Shown here in pieces: positions 51,727 to 60,484 of a stretch of DNA of 64,000 nt. Source of the stretch: Porphyromonadaceae bacterium UBA3318 (GTDB taxonomy: Bacteria > Bacteroidota > Bacteroidia > Bacteroidales > Muribaculaceae). The stretch is from contig DESI01000007.1 in assembly GCA_002361235.1 (NCBI GenBank), positions 1 to 64,000 of the forward strand, in the 5' to 3' direction. Position 1 is the stretch's first letter. Each line of letters starts with the position of its first letter. Both the position numbers and the translations under genes were made by a program. Below the pieces are notes generated by a model, which was not told the DNA's origin, did not search any database, and saw only the letters and a program-made list of their open reading frames with translations.

Positions 51727-54700
51727 ATGATACCAAAAATGAAGGCAATGGCCGCGCTGATGTGCGTCTGTTGCTTTACGGCCGTGTGCGCCGGAAAAAC
51801 AAGTGTCAAGTCGCCGGACGGCAATATCTCGGTGACGTTCAACCTCGACAGAACGGGAAAGCCGGAATACTCGGTGAGTTATAAGAACCGGGCCGTGGTG
51901 AGACCTTCGCGTATGGGATTCACTTTGGCCGACGGGACGTCGCTGGCAGAGGGCTTCAAAATCAAGGAAGTGACACGTCAGGAATGCGACAGCGTATGGA
52001 CGCCCGTATGGGGCGAGAATGAAACCATACGCGAACATTATAACGGCATGACCGTGAGCCTGACAAAAGCAAAGACACGCGTAGATATCGAGTTCAGGGC
52101 CTTTGACGAGGGAGTTGGATTCCGTTATGTGTTTCGGGAAAGTCCGGTATCGCCGCTGGTGATTCAGGATGAGGTGACATCGTTTGCCATGAACGGCGAC
52201 CATACGGCATGGTGGATAAAGGAGGATTACGATTCACAGGAATTCGAATACACGGAAAGCCGTCTGTCGGAAATAACCGCACCGGGCGTGCAGACATCGC
52301 TGATGATGAAGACCGACGACGGCCTGTATGTCAATCTGCACGAGGCGGCCCTTGTCGATTTCCCGGCAATGCACCTGAGGCTCGACAAGACGAGCAATAC
52401 GTTCCGTGCGCATCTTACACCGCGTCCCGACGGCACCGCGGCCATTACGGACGTTCCCTTCAGGACGCCGTGGCGCACCGTGACGGTAAGCGACCGGGCG
52501 ACCGACATACTGGCGTCGAATCTGATTCTGAATCTTAACGATCCCTGTCAGATCAAGGATACGTCTTGGATACATCCCGTCAAATTCATGGGCGTGTGGT
52601 GGGAAATGATAACCGGCAAAAGCGGATGGAACTATACCTCGGGAGGCGATATAGACCTCGCTACGTTCGATTATGCCTCGGCCAAACCTACCGGAAGACA
52701 CGGCGCGAACAATGAAAACGTGCGTCGATACATAGATTTCGCGTCACGCCACGGGTTCGACCAGCTGCTGGTGGAGGGATGGAACATCGGTTGGGAGGAC
52801 TGGTTTGGCAAGGAGAAGGATTTCGTGTTCGATTTCGTAACGCCATATCCGGATTTCGATATTGCGGCGCTGAACGAGTACGCGCATTCCAAGGGCATAA
52901 AGCTGATGATGCATCACGAGACGTCAGGTTCCATTGCCAATTATGAGCGTCATCTGGACGCCGCCTACGACCTGATGAACCGTTACGGCTATGACATCGT
53001 AAAGAGCGGCTACGTGGGCAACATACTGCCGAAAGGGGAGTATCATTACAGCCAGGACATAGTGAGGCATTATCTGAACGCGGTCAAAAAGGGAGCGGAG
53101 AATCATATCATGGTGAACGCGCACGAGGCCGTGCGTCCCACCGGCCTGTGCAGGACATGGCCGAACCTCATGGCCAACGAAAGCGCGTTGGGTCAGGAGT
53201 ACGCCGAGATGTCGCCGCGTCATGTCACGGTGCTTCCGTTCACACGCCTGCAGGGAGGGCCGATGGATTTCACACCCGGCATATTCCGTATGGATATTAC
53301 GGAGTTCGCGCCCGGCTATCAGGGTAAGAAGAAACGTGCCACCATCTGCAATCAGCTTGCCCTGTATCTCACCATGTATTCTCCGGTGCAGATGGCCGGC
53401 GACCTGCCGGAACATTATGAGCGGCATATCGATGCGTTTCAGTTTATCAAGGATGTTCCGGTGGACTGGAGCCGGAGCGAGTATCTGGATGCCGAGCCGG
53501 GTGATTATATCGTAGTGGCCCGCAAGGACAGAAACGGGCCGGACTGGTATGTGGGAGGAGTGACCAACGAGGAGGCCCGCGACTATACCCTGCGCTTCGG
53601 CTTTCTGCCTGAAGGGAGGGAATATGAATGTACGGTATATTGCGATGCGGGTGACAGCGACGGATTCACCAATCCCGAGGCCTACACCATATATAGGAAA
53701 AGGGTGACATCCGCATCCGAACTGCCTTTGAAAATGGTGCGCGCCGGAGGATTCGCAGTCAGACTGCAGCCGGTGTTCAGCGCGTTGCAGCTCAATGTGT
53801 GGCAGGAATGCACCAAGGTGCCGGGAGGATTCGAGACGCTGGTGTCGGAGATAGAACACCGGCAGCCCGATTTAGTGACACTCAGCGAAGTCAGGAACTA
53901 TAACGGAGTGGATTTTACGGCGCGGCTCTGCGAATCATTGAAACAGAAAGGACTGCGGTATTATTCGCGCCGCAGCGATGATTCGGGAATCATAAGCAGG
54001 TATCCGATCAATGACTACTCGACGGTATATCCGTTGCAGGACGACTGCGGCAGCATATACTGTGCGGACGTGGATATAGACGGCATCAGGCTGGCACTGT
54101 ATACGGCTCATCTTGACTGGCATCACTATTCCTGTTATAACGCCCGTGGCTACGACGGCTCGACATGGAAGGAATGCGAAAGGCCGGCAGACGCACAGAC
54201 GCTGGTAAACCTGGGACTGAAGTCAAAAAGAACAGAGGCTATCAGTCGGTTTGTGGAAAGCGCCCGTGAAAAGATGGGACAAGGACGTCATGTGATTCTG
54301 GGAGGTGATTTCAACGAGCCGTCGTTCAGGGACTGGACTCCGGAAATGTCGTCGGAATTCGGGCATAACGGATTTACGGTGCAGTGGCCCGTCACAACGA
54401 TGCTGGAACGCGACGGATTCAAGGATATGTGGCGCACGGTTTATCCGGATCCGGTGCGCAATCCCGGCATCACGTATCCGTCGGATGTGCCGTCATTGCC
54501 GGCAGATAAGATATGCTGGGCGCCCAAGGCCGATGACCGCGACAGGATCGATTTCCTGTTCGGCAGCGCGGGCGTGGAGCCGGTGGATGCGTTTGTGGTA
54601 GGGCCGCGCACCTCGATGTGCCGTTCCGGCAGGGTGAGGGAAACGGATAGCGACAGCATCGCTGACGTGTCCGACAAATGGTTCAGCGACCACAAGGGGG

Positions 54701-54756
54701 TGATGGTGAAATTCGTGGTCTCGGGCACACCACGGCACGGCTACAGCCGGAGGTAG
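51727..54756 (+). CDS. GH97 glucosidase fused to an EEP-family phosphoesterase
   Basis: A 1009-residue secreted protein (signal MKAMAALMCVCCFTAVCAG) made of two whole enzymes. Residues about 25-680 are a SusB-like GH97. The inverting catalytic and calcium-binding glutamates are kept in MHHETSG (Glu398), NAHEAVRP (Glu467) and ANESALG (Glu485), and KSGYVGNILPKGEYHY, LPFTRLQGGPMDFTPGIF and AFQFIKDVPVDWS match SusB-type enzymes. From about 683 an endonuclease/exonuclease/phosphatase domain begins QLNVWQE and has TLSEVRN (Glu721), TAHLDW (His795), LGGDFNEPS (Asp861, Asn863), DRIDFLF and SDHKG (Asp988, His989), all active-site positions. There is no linker and no frame break. The product probably cleaves both alpha-glucosidic and phosphoester bonds. 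The last 16 bases overlap the convergent DoxX-like gene. Confidence 0.93.
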   Translation: MIPKMKAMAALMCVCCFTAVCAGKTSVKSPDGNISVTFNLDRTGKPEYSVSYKNRAVVRPSRMGFTLADGTSLAEGFKIKEVTRQECDSVWTPVWGENETIREHYNGMTVSLTKAKTRVDIEFRAFDEGVGFRYVFRESPVSPLVIQDEVTSFAMNGDHTAWWIKEDYDSQEFEYTESRLSEITAPGVQTSLMMKTDDGLYVNLHEAALVDFPAMHLRLDKTSNTFRAHLTPRPDGTAAITDVPFRTPWRTVTVSDRATDILASNLILNLNDPCQIKDTSWIHPVKFMGVWWEMITGKSGWNYTSGGDIDLATFDYASAKPTGRHGANNENVRRYIDFASRHGFDQLLVEGWNIGWEDWFGKEKDFVFDFVTPYPDFDIAALNEYAHSKGIKLMMHHETSGSIANYERHLDAAYDLMNRYGYDIVKSGYVGNILPKGEYHYSQDIVRHYLNAVKKGAENHIMVNAHEAVRPTGLCRTWPNLMANESALGQEYAEMSPRHVTVLPFTRLQGGPMDFTPGIFRMDITEFAPGYQGKKKRATICNQLALYLTMYSPVQMAGDLPEHYERHIDAFQFIKDVPVDWSRSEYLDAEPGDYIVVARKDRNGPDWYVGGVTNEEARDYTLRFGFLPEGREYECTVYCDAGDSDGFTNPEAYTIYRKRVTSASELPLKMVRAGGFAVRLQPVFSALQLNVWQECTKVPGGFETLVSEIEHRQPDLVTLSEVRNYNGVDFTARLCESLKQKGLRYYSRRSDDSGIISRYPINDYSTVYPLQDDCGSIYCADVDIDGIRLALYTAHLDWHHYSCYNARGYDGSTWKECERPADAQTLVNLGLKSKRTEAISRFVESAREKMGQGRHVILGGDFNEPSFRDWTPEMSSEFGHNGFTVQWPVTTMLERDGFKDMWRTVYPDPVRNPGITYPSDVPSLPADKICWAPKADDRDRIDFLFGSAGVEPVDAFVVGPRTSMCRSGRVRETDSDSIADVSDKWFSDHKGVMVKFVVSGTPRHGYSRR

Positions 54757-55385
54757 CTGCGGTAATCGAGGTCGTGGTGACCGCGAAGACGGCGTGGACC
54801 GCGCGCCTGCATGGCACGGCGTCTGGCGCGTCGCTTATAGTTGCGGAATATGGTCTTGCGTATGCATTGGTCCACGCTGAAGATGCCGGGGCCGAGGATG
54901 ACGTATCCTAACGCCACAAACAGTAATGCGGAGGCTATGGATATAGGGAGCGTGCCCTGCAGCACCATCGGGATAAAGTACGGGAATGCCGCCACGCTGA
55001 CTATGCGTGTCATGAAGCCTAACAGGATGGATGCGGCCATTACGAAGATGGACGTGGACAAAGCTATGTTACCTTGCACGGAATCCAGCGCCGGCACCAA
55101 CACAGCATCCGATATGGCCAGTACGGAGGGATTAATCACTGCGTAACCGAAGGATGCCAGAAGTCCGGCGGTGAACAGGCGGAGTAACAGAATGCGTGCG
55201 GACGCTCCTTTCATGGTCTTGGTGTCGATGCCCGTGAAGAAATTCAGGCAGGCCTTGAGCCTCACTGTCGATGAAATGGTGGATACCAACTGCTTTACAA
55301 CGGGATTGTAACGTTCGGCTTCCTGATGAAGCTGGCCGAGTGTCTTTTGTCCCGGATTGATGGAGATAACGTTCGGCTTGTTCAT
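54741..55385 (-). CDS. DoxX-like membrane protein
   Basis: A 214-residue inner-membrane protein. A roughly 60-residue cytoplasmic N terminus is followed by four hydrophobic segments between about 62 and 170 (LLLRLFTAGLLASFGYAV, LSTSIFVMAASILLGFMT, VAAFPYFIPMVLQG, ISIASALLFVALGYVILGPG), the DoxX-type arrangement with GPGIFSVD. The C terminus is very basic (YKRRARRRAMQARGPRRLRGHH). Its precise role is unknown; DoxX relatives affect redox balance or membrane complexes. It overlaps the end of the PUL fusion gene by 16 bases. Confidence 0.65.
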   Translation of the reverse strand: MNKPNVISINPGQKTLGQLHQEAERYNPVVKQLVSTISSTVRLKACLNFFTGIDTKTMKGASARILLLRLFTAGLLASFGYAVINPSVLAISDAVLVPALDSVQGNIALSTSIFVMAASILLGFMTRIVSVAAFPYFIPMVLQGTLPISIASALLFVALGYVILGPGIFSVDQCIRKTIFRNYKRRARRRAMQARGPRRLRGHHDLDYRSYLRL

Positions 55386-55477
55386 GACACATATTCTTGT
55401 TGAAACTCAATGATATAACAAAATTTGGTTGATTTTTGTTCCGGGAATGTGAAAATTCAATTTCCTGAAAAGTAAAA

Positions 55478-55512
55478 AAAGTGCGCCAGAACCGGTGGTC
55501 ATGGCGCACTTT
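55478..55512 (-). terminator. Terminator of the acyl-CoA synthetase gene
   Basis: AAAGTGCGCCA (55478-55488) and TGGCGCACTTT (55502-55512) form a perfect stem. Read on the minus strand it is followed by seven T, ending the fadD-type gene. Confidence 0.85.
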
Positions 55513-55566
55513 GTGTATCAGATAAAAATGATCAGAGGCGTATTGCCGTCCTCTGCTTCCGTGCAA

Positions 55567-57234
55567 TCAATGCTGGTAGAGGAAGCGCTTGATGCTGCGC
55601 TTGGGGGTCTTCTCGAATTCCTCCTCCATGATCTTGATGGTCTTGACCTTGCTGTAGGAGGGGAGTTCCTGATTCAGCGCCGTCAGGTTCTGTACCATGA
55701 TCTTCTCCAGTTCGTCGCGGTCGATGTCCTGCGAGCGCGCGGAGTCGAAATCGGGGTAAACCAGAGCCTCGAGGTCGGTGCCGTTCTCGACTACAAGCGA
55801 TTCGTTGACGTATGGCAGGTTGTCGAGCTTCTGTTCTATCTCTTCGGGATATATGTTCTGTCCCGAAGGGCCGAGTATCATGGTCTTGCTGCGGCCGTTG
55901 ATGGTGATGAAGCCATCCTCGTCGATGGTGCCCATGTCGCCGGTGTTCATCCATCCGGACTCCTTGTTGAACACCTCGGCTGTGGCCTTGTCGTTCTTGT
56001 AGTAACCATGCATCACGTTGACGCCCTTCACCATGATGTTGCCCGGCACATTACGTGGATCGGGGGAGTCGATCTTCACTTCCATCCGGTCCACGGGACG
56101 TCCCACGGTATGGGGCTTTGCAATGGAGGAGGAGGCGTATGAGATCAGGGGGCCGCATTCCGTCATGCCGTAACCGACCGTGATGGGGAAGCCTATCTTG
56201 TACAGGAATTTCTCGACATCGGCGTTAAGCGGTGCGCCGCCGATGATAAGTTCCTTCAGGTTGCCACCGAAGGCCTGCAGCAGATTCTCCCTGATTTTGG
56301 CAAGGAGGCGGTCGTCGAGATAGGGTACTTTCAGCATCACCTTCATCAACGGCTTCTCAAGCAGCGGGAACACCTTGTTGCGGATTATCTTCTCCACAAT
56401 CAGCGGGACGGTGATGATCAGGGCAGGCTGCACGTCGGCGAAGGCCTTAAGTATGATTTTCGGACTCGGTAGTTTTGTCAGGAAATAACAGTGGCACCCG
56501 TGACAGAAGGGATTTAGCATTTCGATAGTCATGCCGTACATGTGTGCCAGGGGCAGCATATTGACCATCTTGACTCCGGGCCTGAGCATGGTGAGGTTGT
56601 CAAGGCAGAAGCGCACGTTGCTCCACAGACTCCGGAACGGCACCATCACGCCCTTAGACATTCCCGTGGAACCCGACGTATAGTTTATCATTGCCAGGTC
56701 ATCGGGGTGGTCCTCATAGTATTTCACATTGTCCTGTTCGAAACTGTACGGGAATTTGGCTCCGAACCGTTCGTTGATATTGTTTCGGGTGTCGGTCAGT
56801 TTCTCGCTGCGCGACAGCGGCATGCCGAACTCGCTGATGTATATTGCGCCCACTAAGTTGGGGAGCAGGCGCTCGTCGAGGTTCTCCCAGATTCCGGCGT
56901 CGACGAAGAACAGCTTCGCTTCCGAGTGATTCACCAGATGATGGATGGTGTCGGGCTTGAACTCGTGCAGGATAGGCACGGCCACCACGCCCGCCGTGAG
57001 GCATGACAGGAATACCACGGTCCAGTTGGACGAATTCTTGCCGCAGATGGCCACCTTGTCGCCGCGTTGCACGCCTGCAGCCTCGAACAGGATGTGCATC
57101 TTGGCGATGAGCAGCGCCACGTCCTTGTATTGCAGATTGACGCCACCCATATCGGACAGGGCCATCAGGTTCCAGTTGCTTTTGATGGAATGCTCTATGA
57201 GAGCGTTGAGCGAATCTTTATTTTCGTTTGTCAT
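55567..57234 (-). CDS. fadD: AMP-binding long-chain acyl-CoA synthetase
   Basis: A 555-residue ANL-superfamily enzyme activating a fatty acid with ATP and CoA. The AMP-binding signature is INYTSGSTGMSKGVMVP. Motif A5 is GYGMTECGPLISY, the A7 region is MNTGDMGTIDEDGFITINGRSK, and the catalytic lysine region near the C terminus is KTPKRSIKRF. It has no signal peptide. It stands in a minus-strand row with the TlpA-like gene upstream (26-base gap). The precise acyl chain preference cannot be read. Confidence 0.88.
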   Translation of the reverse strand: MTNENKDSLNALIEHSIKSNWNLMALSDMGGVNLQYKDVALLIAKMHILFEAAGVQRGDKVAICGKNSSNWTVVFLSCLTAGVVAVPILHEFKPDTIHHLVNHSEAKLFFVDAGIWENLDERLLPNLVGAIYISEFGMPLSRSEKLTDTRNNINERFGAKFPYSFEQDNVKYYEDHPDDLAMINYTSGSTGMSKGVMVPFRSLWSNVRFCLDNLTMLRPGVKMVNMLPLAHMYGMTIEMLNPFCHGCHCYFLTKLPSPKIILKAFADVQPALIITVPLIVEKIIRNKVFPLLEKPLMKVMLKVPYLDDRLLAKIRENLLQAFGGNLKELIIGGAPLNADVEKFLYKIGFPITVGYGMTECGPLISYASSSIAKPHTVGRPVDRMEVKIDSPDPRNVPGNIMVKGVNVMHGYYKNDKATAEVFNKESGWMNTGDMGTIDEDGFITINGRSKTMILGPSGQNIYPEEIEQKLDNLPYVNESLVVENGTDLEALVYPDFDSARSQDIDRDELEKIMVQNLTALNQELPSYSKVKTIKIMEEEFEKTPKRSIKRFLYQH

Positions 57235-57260
57235 AGAGTATCAGTGTGTTTCAGTTAGTG

Positions 57261-58025
57261 TCAATGTGTGTCTAAGTATTGAATTATCTGATTGAGGTTG
57301 CATCCGTTGAAGATTATCTTTCCGTCGGGCCCAATCAGCAGATGATGGGGGATGCCTGCGAATCCGTAGGCATCGTATGCGGCCATGTCGGTGTTGTACA
57401 GCACAGGCCATGCTATGCCCTGCTTCGCCACGCTCTTGGCGGTGTCCTCCGGGGTGTCGCGCACGGCCACACCCACTATCTCAAGGCCCTTGGAGCCGTA
57501 GCGGTTCAGCAGTTCCTTCAGGTTGGGAATCTCCTTGATGCACCAGGGGCACCAGCTGGCCCAGAAATCTACGAGAGTGTATTTGCCGGGTTTCACCATC
57601 GCGGCGAGGTCCGTGGGCTGTCCCTGCGCGTTCTGACCCTTGACATTGGCGTAAGGCATGCCGGGACGTGTGGCCACGCGGGCGGCGATGCGCTTCTCCA
57701 GCACCTTGATGTCCTCGCGGTTGCGCCACGATTCGGGCATCTCGTTCAGCACGTTCTGTGCGGTGACCGGGTCGGCGAAACGCAATGCCTGTTTGCCGAG
57801 ATAGAAGCCCACGCCCGAATCACGGTAAGTGCGGTACAGGTCGACGTTGACTTGGCCATAGAGGTTCAGGTCGTCAAGAGCGTCCACGGCATCGAGCACG
57901 TCGGCCACCTTGTTGTATAATACGGTGTCTTCAACTTCCTTGGGTATGCGACGTGCCTGCGCATCAGGCGTCACGCAGCAGGCAGCAACGGTGAGAATCA
58001 ATAAAATCGAGAATAATTTCTTCAT
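57261..58025 (-). CDS. TlpA-family thioredoxin-like protein
   Basis: A 254-residue exported protein (signal MKKLFSILLILTVAACC.. to about residue 24). The N-terminal alpha-helical region (25-110) is of unclear family. The C-terminal thioredoxin fold starts at about 125, with WASWCPWCIKEIP as the active CxxC and a cis-proline in GFAGIPHHLLIGPDG. TlpA/ResA-type proteins reduce disulfides in the periplasm. The following gene on this strand is the acyl-CoA synthetase; no cytochrome-c maturation genes are near. Confidence 0.88.
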   Translation of the reverse strand: MKKLFSILLILTVAACCVTPDAQARRIPKEVEDTVLYNKVADVLDAVDALDDLNLYGQVNVDLYRTYRDSGVGFYLGKQALRFADPVTAQNVLNEMPESWRNREDIKVLEKRIAARVATRPGMPYANVKGQNAQGQPTDLAAMVKPGKYTLVDFWASWCPWCIKEIPNLKELLNRYGSKGLEIVGVAVRDTPEDTAKSVAKQGIAWPVLYNTDMAAYDAYGFAGIPHHLLIGPDGKIIFNGCNLNQIIQYLDTH

Positions 58026-58121
58026 AAATTTGTGTTGTTGTGCGTTCCTATTGTGTTTCCATATAAAAACGCATAGAACGGATGGTTGTTTTATAAAAAG
58101 AGCCGCAAACGGGTAGACGGT

Positions 58122-59396
58122 TTATTTGTCTACCATGATCTGCAGCACTTTTCTGTCGGTTTCGTCCATCGCCTCGCGGCCGATGCACGTAAGGTTGCGT
58201 ATGGTCTTATCGATATCGTTGTCCACGATACCTTCGGCACTCGACACGCACTGGTCGTTGACGGCCATTACGGCCGACATCAGGGCGGTGTACACTCCCG
58301 AAGCTATCTTCATGGCGCACGACGGCTTGGCTCCGTCACATATCATGCCGGTCAGGTTAGCCACCATGTTCTTGATGGACGCGCATACTCGGTCGTAGTC
58401 ACCGTTCATCAGATAGGTTATGCCGGCCGATGCCGCGGTCGAGGCCACCACGCAGCCACACAGGGCTGAGAGCCGGCCCAGACTCTGCTTGATGTATATG
58501 CTGGTGAGGCTGCTGAGGGTCAGGGCACGCACTTCCTGTTCGTGCGATGCATTGCAGTCGCGTGCATAGGTTAATACAGGCAGCGTGGCCGTGATTCCCT
58601 GGTTGCCGCTGCCGGAATTTGACATCACCGACACCTGTGCGCCACCCATGCGGGCGTCGCAGGCGGCCGAAGTCATGGACACTATGTGCATCAGCGGAGT
58701 GTCGCCGAAGAATTGTTTGCCCTGCCGGCTCAGCAACGCACCGAGGCAATGGCCGTAGTTCCGGTTCAGACCTTCCTTAGCGGCGCGGAGGTTCATCTCT
58801 CCGGCCTCGAGCATGAACTCTATTTCTTCCAACGGCGCCGTCATGGCAAACTCATATACCTGCGCGTAGTCCAGCTTTATATGGCTTTCACCGGCGGTAT
58901 CAGTTCCTGCCGATTTGTTCAATGATGTTTCGCCATCCTTCTCAAGATACACGAAATTGGTGTGTGCTCCGGAGATTACCGCGCATGCGGAGTGTGCGTC
59001 AGCCTCCACGTGCGCTTCGATGTACAGGTTGGAAGGGGCGTTGTCCTTATGCCGGATCTTGATGTGGTTATCGTCCACATATCGCTTGCCGGCCTTAAGT
59101 GCGTCGGGATTGACGTCGCGCAAGACTTCAAGGCCGTATTCCGATTTGCCGCATATCGCTCCGAGCGCCACTGCGATGGGTAGCCCGATCATGCCGGTGC
59201 CGGGGATTCCGACGCCCATTGCGTTCTTGATGATGTTGCCGCTTAGCAACAGCGTGATGCTGTCGGGCAACGTGCCGAGCAGTTCTGTAGCCTTGGCCAC
59301 GCAGAGTGAGACTGCCGCCGGCTCCGTGCATCCGCACGCAGGCACCACTTCGCTCTTTATCAGCTCGATGATCTGGTCTCTGATCGGTTTGTCCAT
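58122..59396 (-). CDS. L-cysteine desulfidase / serine dehydratase alpha family protein (CyuA-like)
   Basis: A 424-residue cytosolic Fe-S enzyme of the UPF0597/YhaM (CyuA/CdsB) family. The N terminus has the conserved PACGCTEPAAVSLCVAKA, with cluster cysteines. The middle has the glycine block GVGIPGTGMIGLPIAVALGAI, and the C-terminal half has SNSGSGNQGITATLPV and GMICDGAKPSCAMKI with a further conserved cysteine. Family members break L-cysteine to pyruvate, ammonia and sulfide under anaerobic conditions. It follows thymidine kinase after a 52-base gap and may not be co-regulated with it. Confidence 0.9.
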   Translation of the reverse strand: MDKPIRDQIIELIKSEVVPACGCTEPAAVSLCVAKATELLGTLPDSITLLLSGNIIKNAMGVGIPGTGMIGLPIAVALGAICGKSEYGLEVLRDVNPDALKAGKRYVDDNHIKIRHKDNAPSNLYIEAHVEADAHSACAVISGAHTNFVYLEKDGETSLNKSAGTDTAGESHIKLDYAQVYEFAMTAPLEEIEFMLEAGEMNLRAAKEGLNRNYGHCLGALLSRQGKQFFGDTPLMHIVSMTSAACDARMGGAQVSVMSNSGSGNQGITATLPVLTYARDCNASHEQEVRALTLSSLTSIYIKQSLGRLSALCGCVVASTAASAGITYLMNGDYDRVCASIKNMVANLTGMICDGAKPSCAMKIASGVYTALMSAVMAVNDQCVSSAEGIVDNDIDKTIRNLTCIGREAMDETDRKVLQIMVDK

Positions 59397-59448
59397 CGTA
59401 TTGAGGATTAAGGTTTATACTGTTCAGTAATTAGCAATTGCCAACTGT

Positions 59449-60066
59449 TCAGAGGGGAAGTTTGCCTTTCTCGCTCTGTTCTATGCGTTTGTTGCGCCAG
59501 CATTTGCGGCACACGGCGATATAGCGTTCATTGCCTCCTATCTCCACTACCTCGCCTTCGGTTATGATCTCGCCGGCACTGTTGACGCGGGCGTTGACTA
59601 TTGTCTTGCGGCCGCATGTGCAGGTGGATTTTATTTCATCGATAGTGTCGGCTATCTCCAGTAGGCGGCGCGACCCTTCGAACAGGTTGGTGCGGAAATC
59701 GGTGCGCAGGCCGTAGCATATCACGTTGATGCCGAAATCGTCTACGGCACGTGCCAGCTGGTCCACCTGTTCGGGCGACAGGAACTGAGCCTCGTCCACC
59801 AGGATCCACCGCGGGCCGTTGCCGGTGGCCAGCATGTCATGGATGACGGCGTAGAGATTGGTGTCGGGATAAATCCAGCTGCATTCGCGTTCTATGCCTA
59901 TGCGGCTGCGTATCACGTTCTTCTGCTCGCGGGTATCGACCACAGGCTTGAAACATTTGTATGCCATGCCGCGTTCCTCGAAATTATAGGCCGTGGTGAG
60001 CAGCAACGCCGTCTTGGCCGAACCCATCGTGCCGTATCTGAAATATAGTTTGCCTATTTTGCTCAT
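59449..60066 (-). CDS. tdk: Thymidine kinase
   Basis: A 205-residue type-II thymidine kinase of the salvage pathway. The P-loop is GTMGSAKTALLL (about residues 11-22), the Walker B stretch is ILVDEAQFLS, and the zinc site is formed by CTCGRK and CRKC. The lasso loop is NERYIAV. Length and order are standard. The promoter at 60151-60181 and a GC-rich hairpin (60115-60149) in the leader precede it. No neighbouring nucleotide-metabolism gene. Confidence 0.95.
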   Translation of the reverse strand: MSKIGKLYFRYGTMGSAKTALLLTTAYNFEERGMAYKCFKPVVDTREQKNVIRSRIGIERECSWIYPDTNLYAVIHDMLATGNGPRWILVDEAQFLSPEQVDQLARAVDDFGINVICYGLRTDFRTNLFEGSRRLLEIADTIDEIKSTCTCGRKTIVNARVNSAGEIITEGEVVEIGGNERYIAVCRKCWRNKRIEQSEKGKLPL

Positions 60067-60114
60067 TTGGAATCAACTCCGTATTTGAAAATATATCGGT
60101 ATCAACAAAAACCG

Positions 60115-60149
60115 ACTCCGGACACCGCCTCTGAGGCGACACCCGGAGT
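60115..60149 (-). terminator. Leader hairpin upstream of tdk
   Basis: The 17-base arms ACTCCGG....CGCCTC (60115-60131 and 60133-60149) pair with a 4-base internal mismatch. The hairpin lies just downstream of the predicted tdk start of transcription, so it may attenuate or protect the tdk transcript, or be a terminator of the decayed uxaC-exuT unit. Confidence 0.5.
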
Positions 60150-60150
60150 A

Positions 60151-60181
60151 CAAAGTTAATACTTATTTCCTCAATTCCAAA
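60151..60181 (-). promoter_or_regulatory. Promoter of tdk
   Basis: On the minus strand, TTTG (60178-60181), a 19-base spacer and TAACTTTG (60151-60158) match the Bacteroidetes consensus. Confidence 0.65.
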
Positions 60182-60202
60182 ATAGAAAATGAGGATGGAA
60201 GT

Positions 60203-60484
60203 TTACGGTTCGATGAGTTTGTATCGGGGGACGAGGAGCTTCATGAGGCACCAGGCGGCGAGGTAGCCGACGCCGCAGATGCAGAACACGATGAAGTAGC
60301 CGGCGGGCTTGCCCTGGAAGCCGAGAAGCTGCATGTTCGTTTCCGCGGCGTAGTCGAACAGGATGCCTGAACAGAAGTTGATCAGAAAACACCCCAGTCC
60401 GCCGGCCATTCCTCCGATACCGGTGATGGTGGCGATGGTGCTGTTGGGGAACATATCGCCGGCCACGGAGTATATGTTGGCCGG
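60203..60484 (-). pseudogene. 3' remnant of a hexuronate MFS transporter (exuT-like)
   Basis: Only the last roughly 93 codons of an ExuT/UxuT-type MFS permease remain: ANIYSVAGDMFPNSTIATITGIGGMAGGLG, two further membrane segments and the end LVPRYKLIEP. The 5' three-quarters are deleted and the remnant is joined directly, out of frame, to the uxaC remnant. In intact loci of this kind the permease gene follows uxaC, so the joint marks a single internal deletion. An ATG inside (60466) could still start an 87-residue peptide, unlikely to be functional. Confidence 0.85.
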
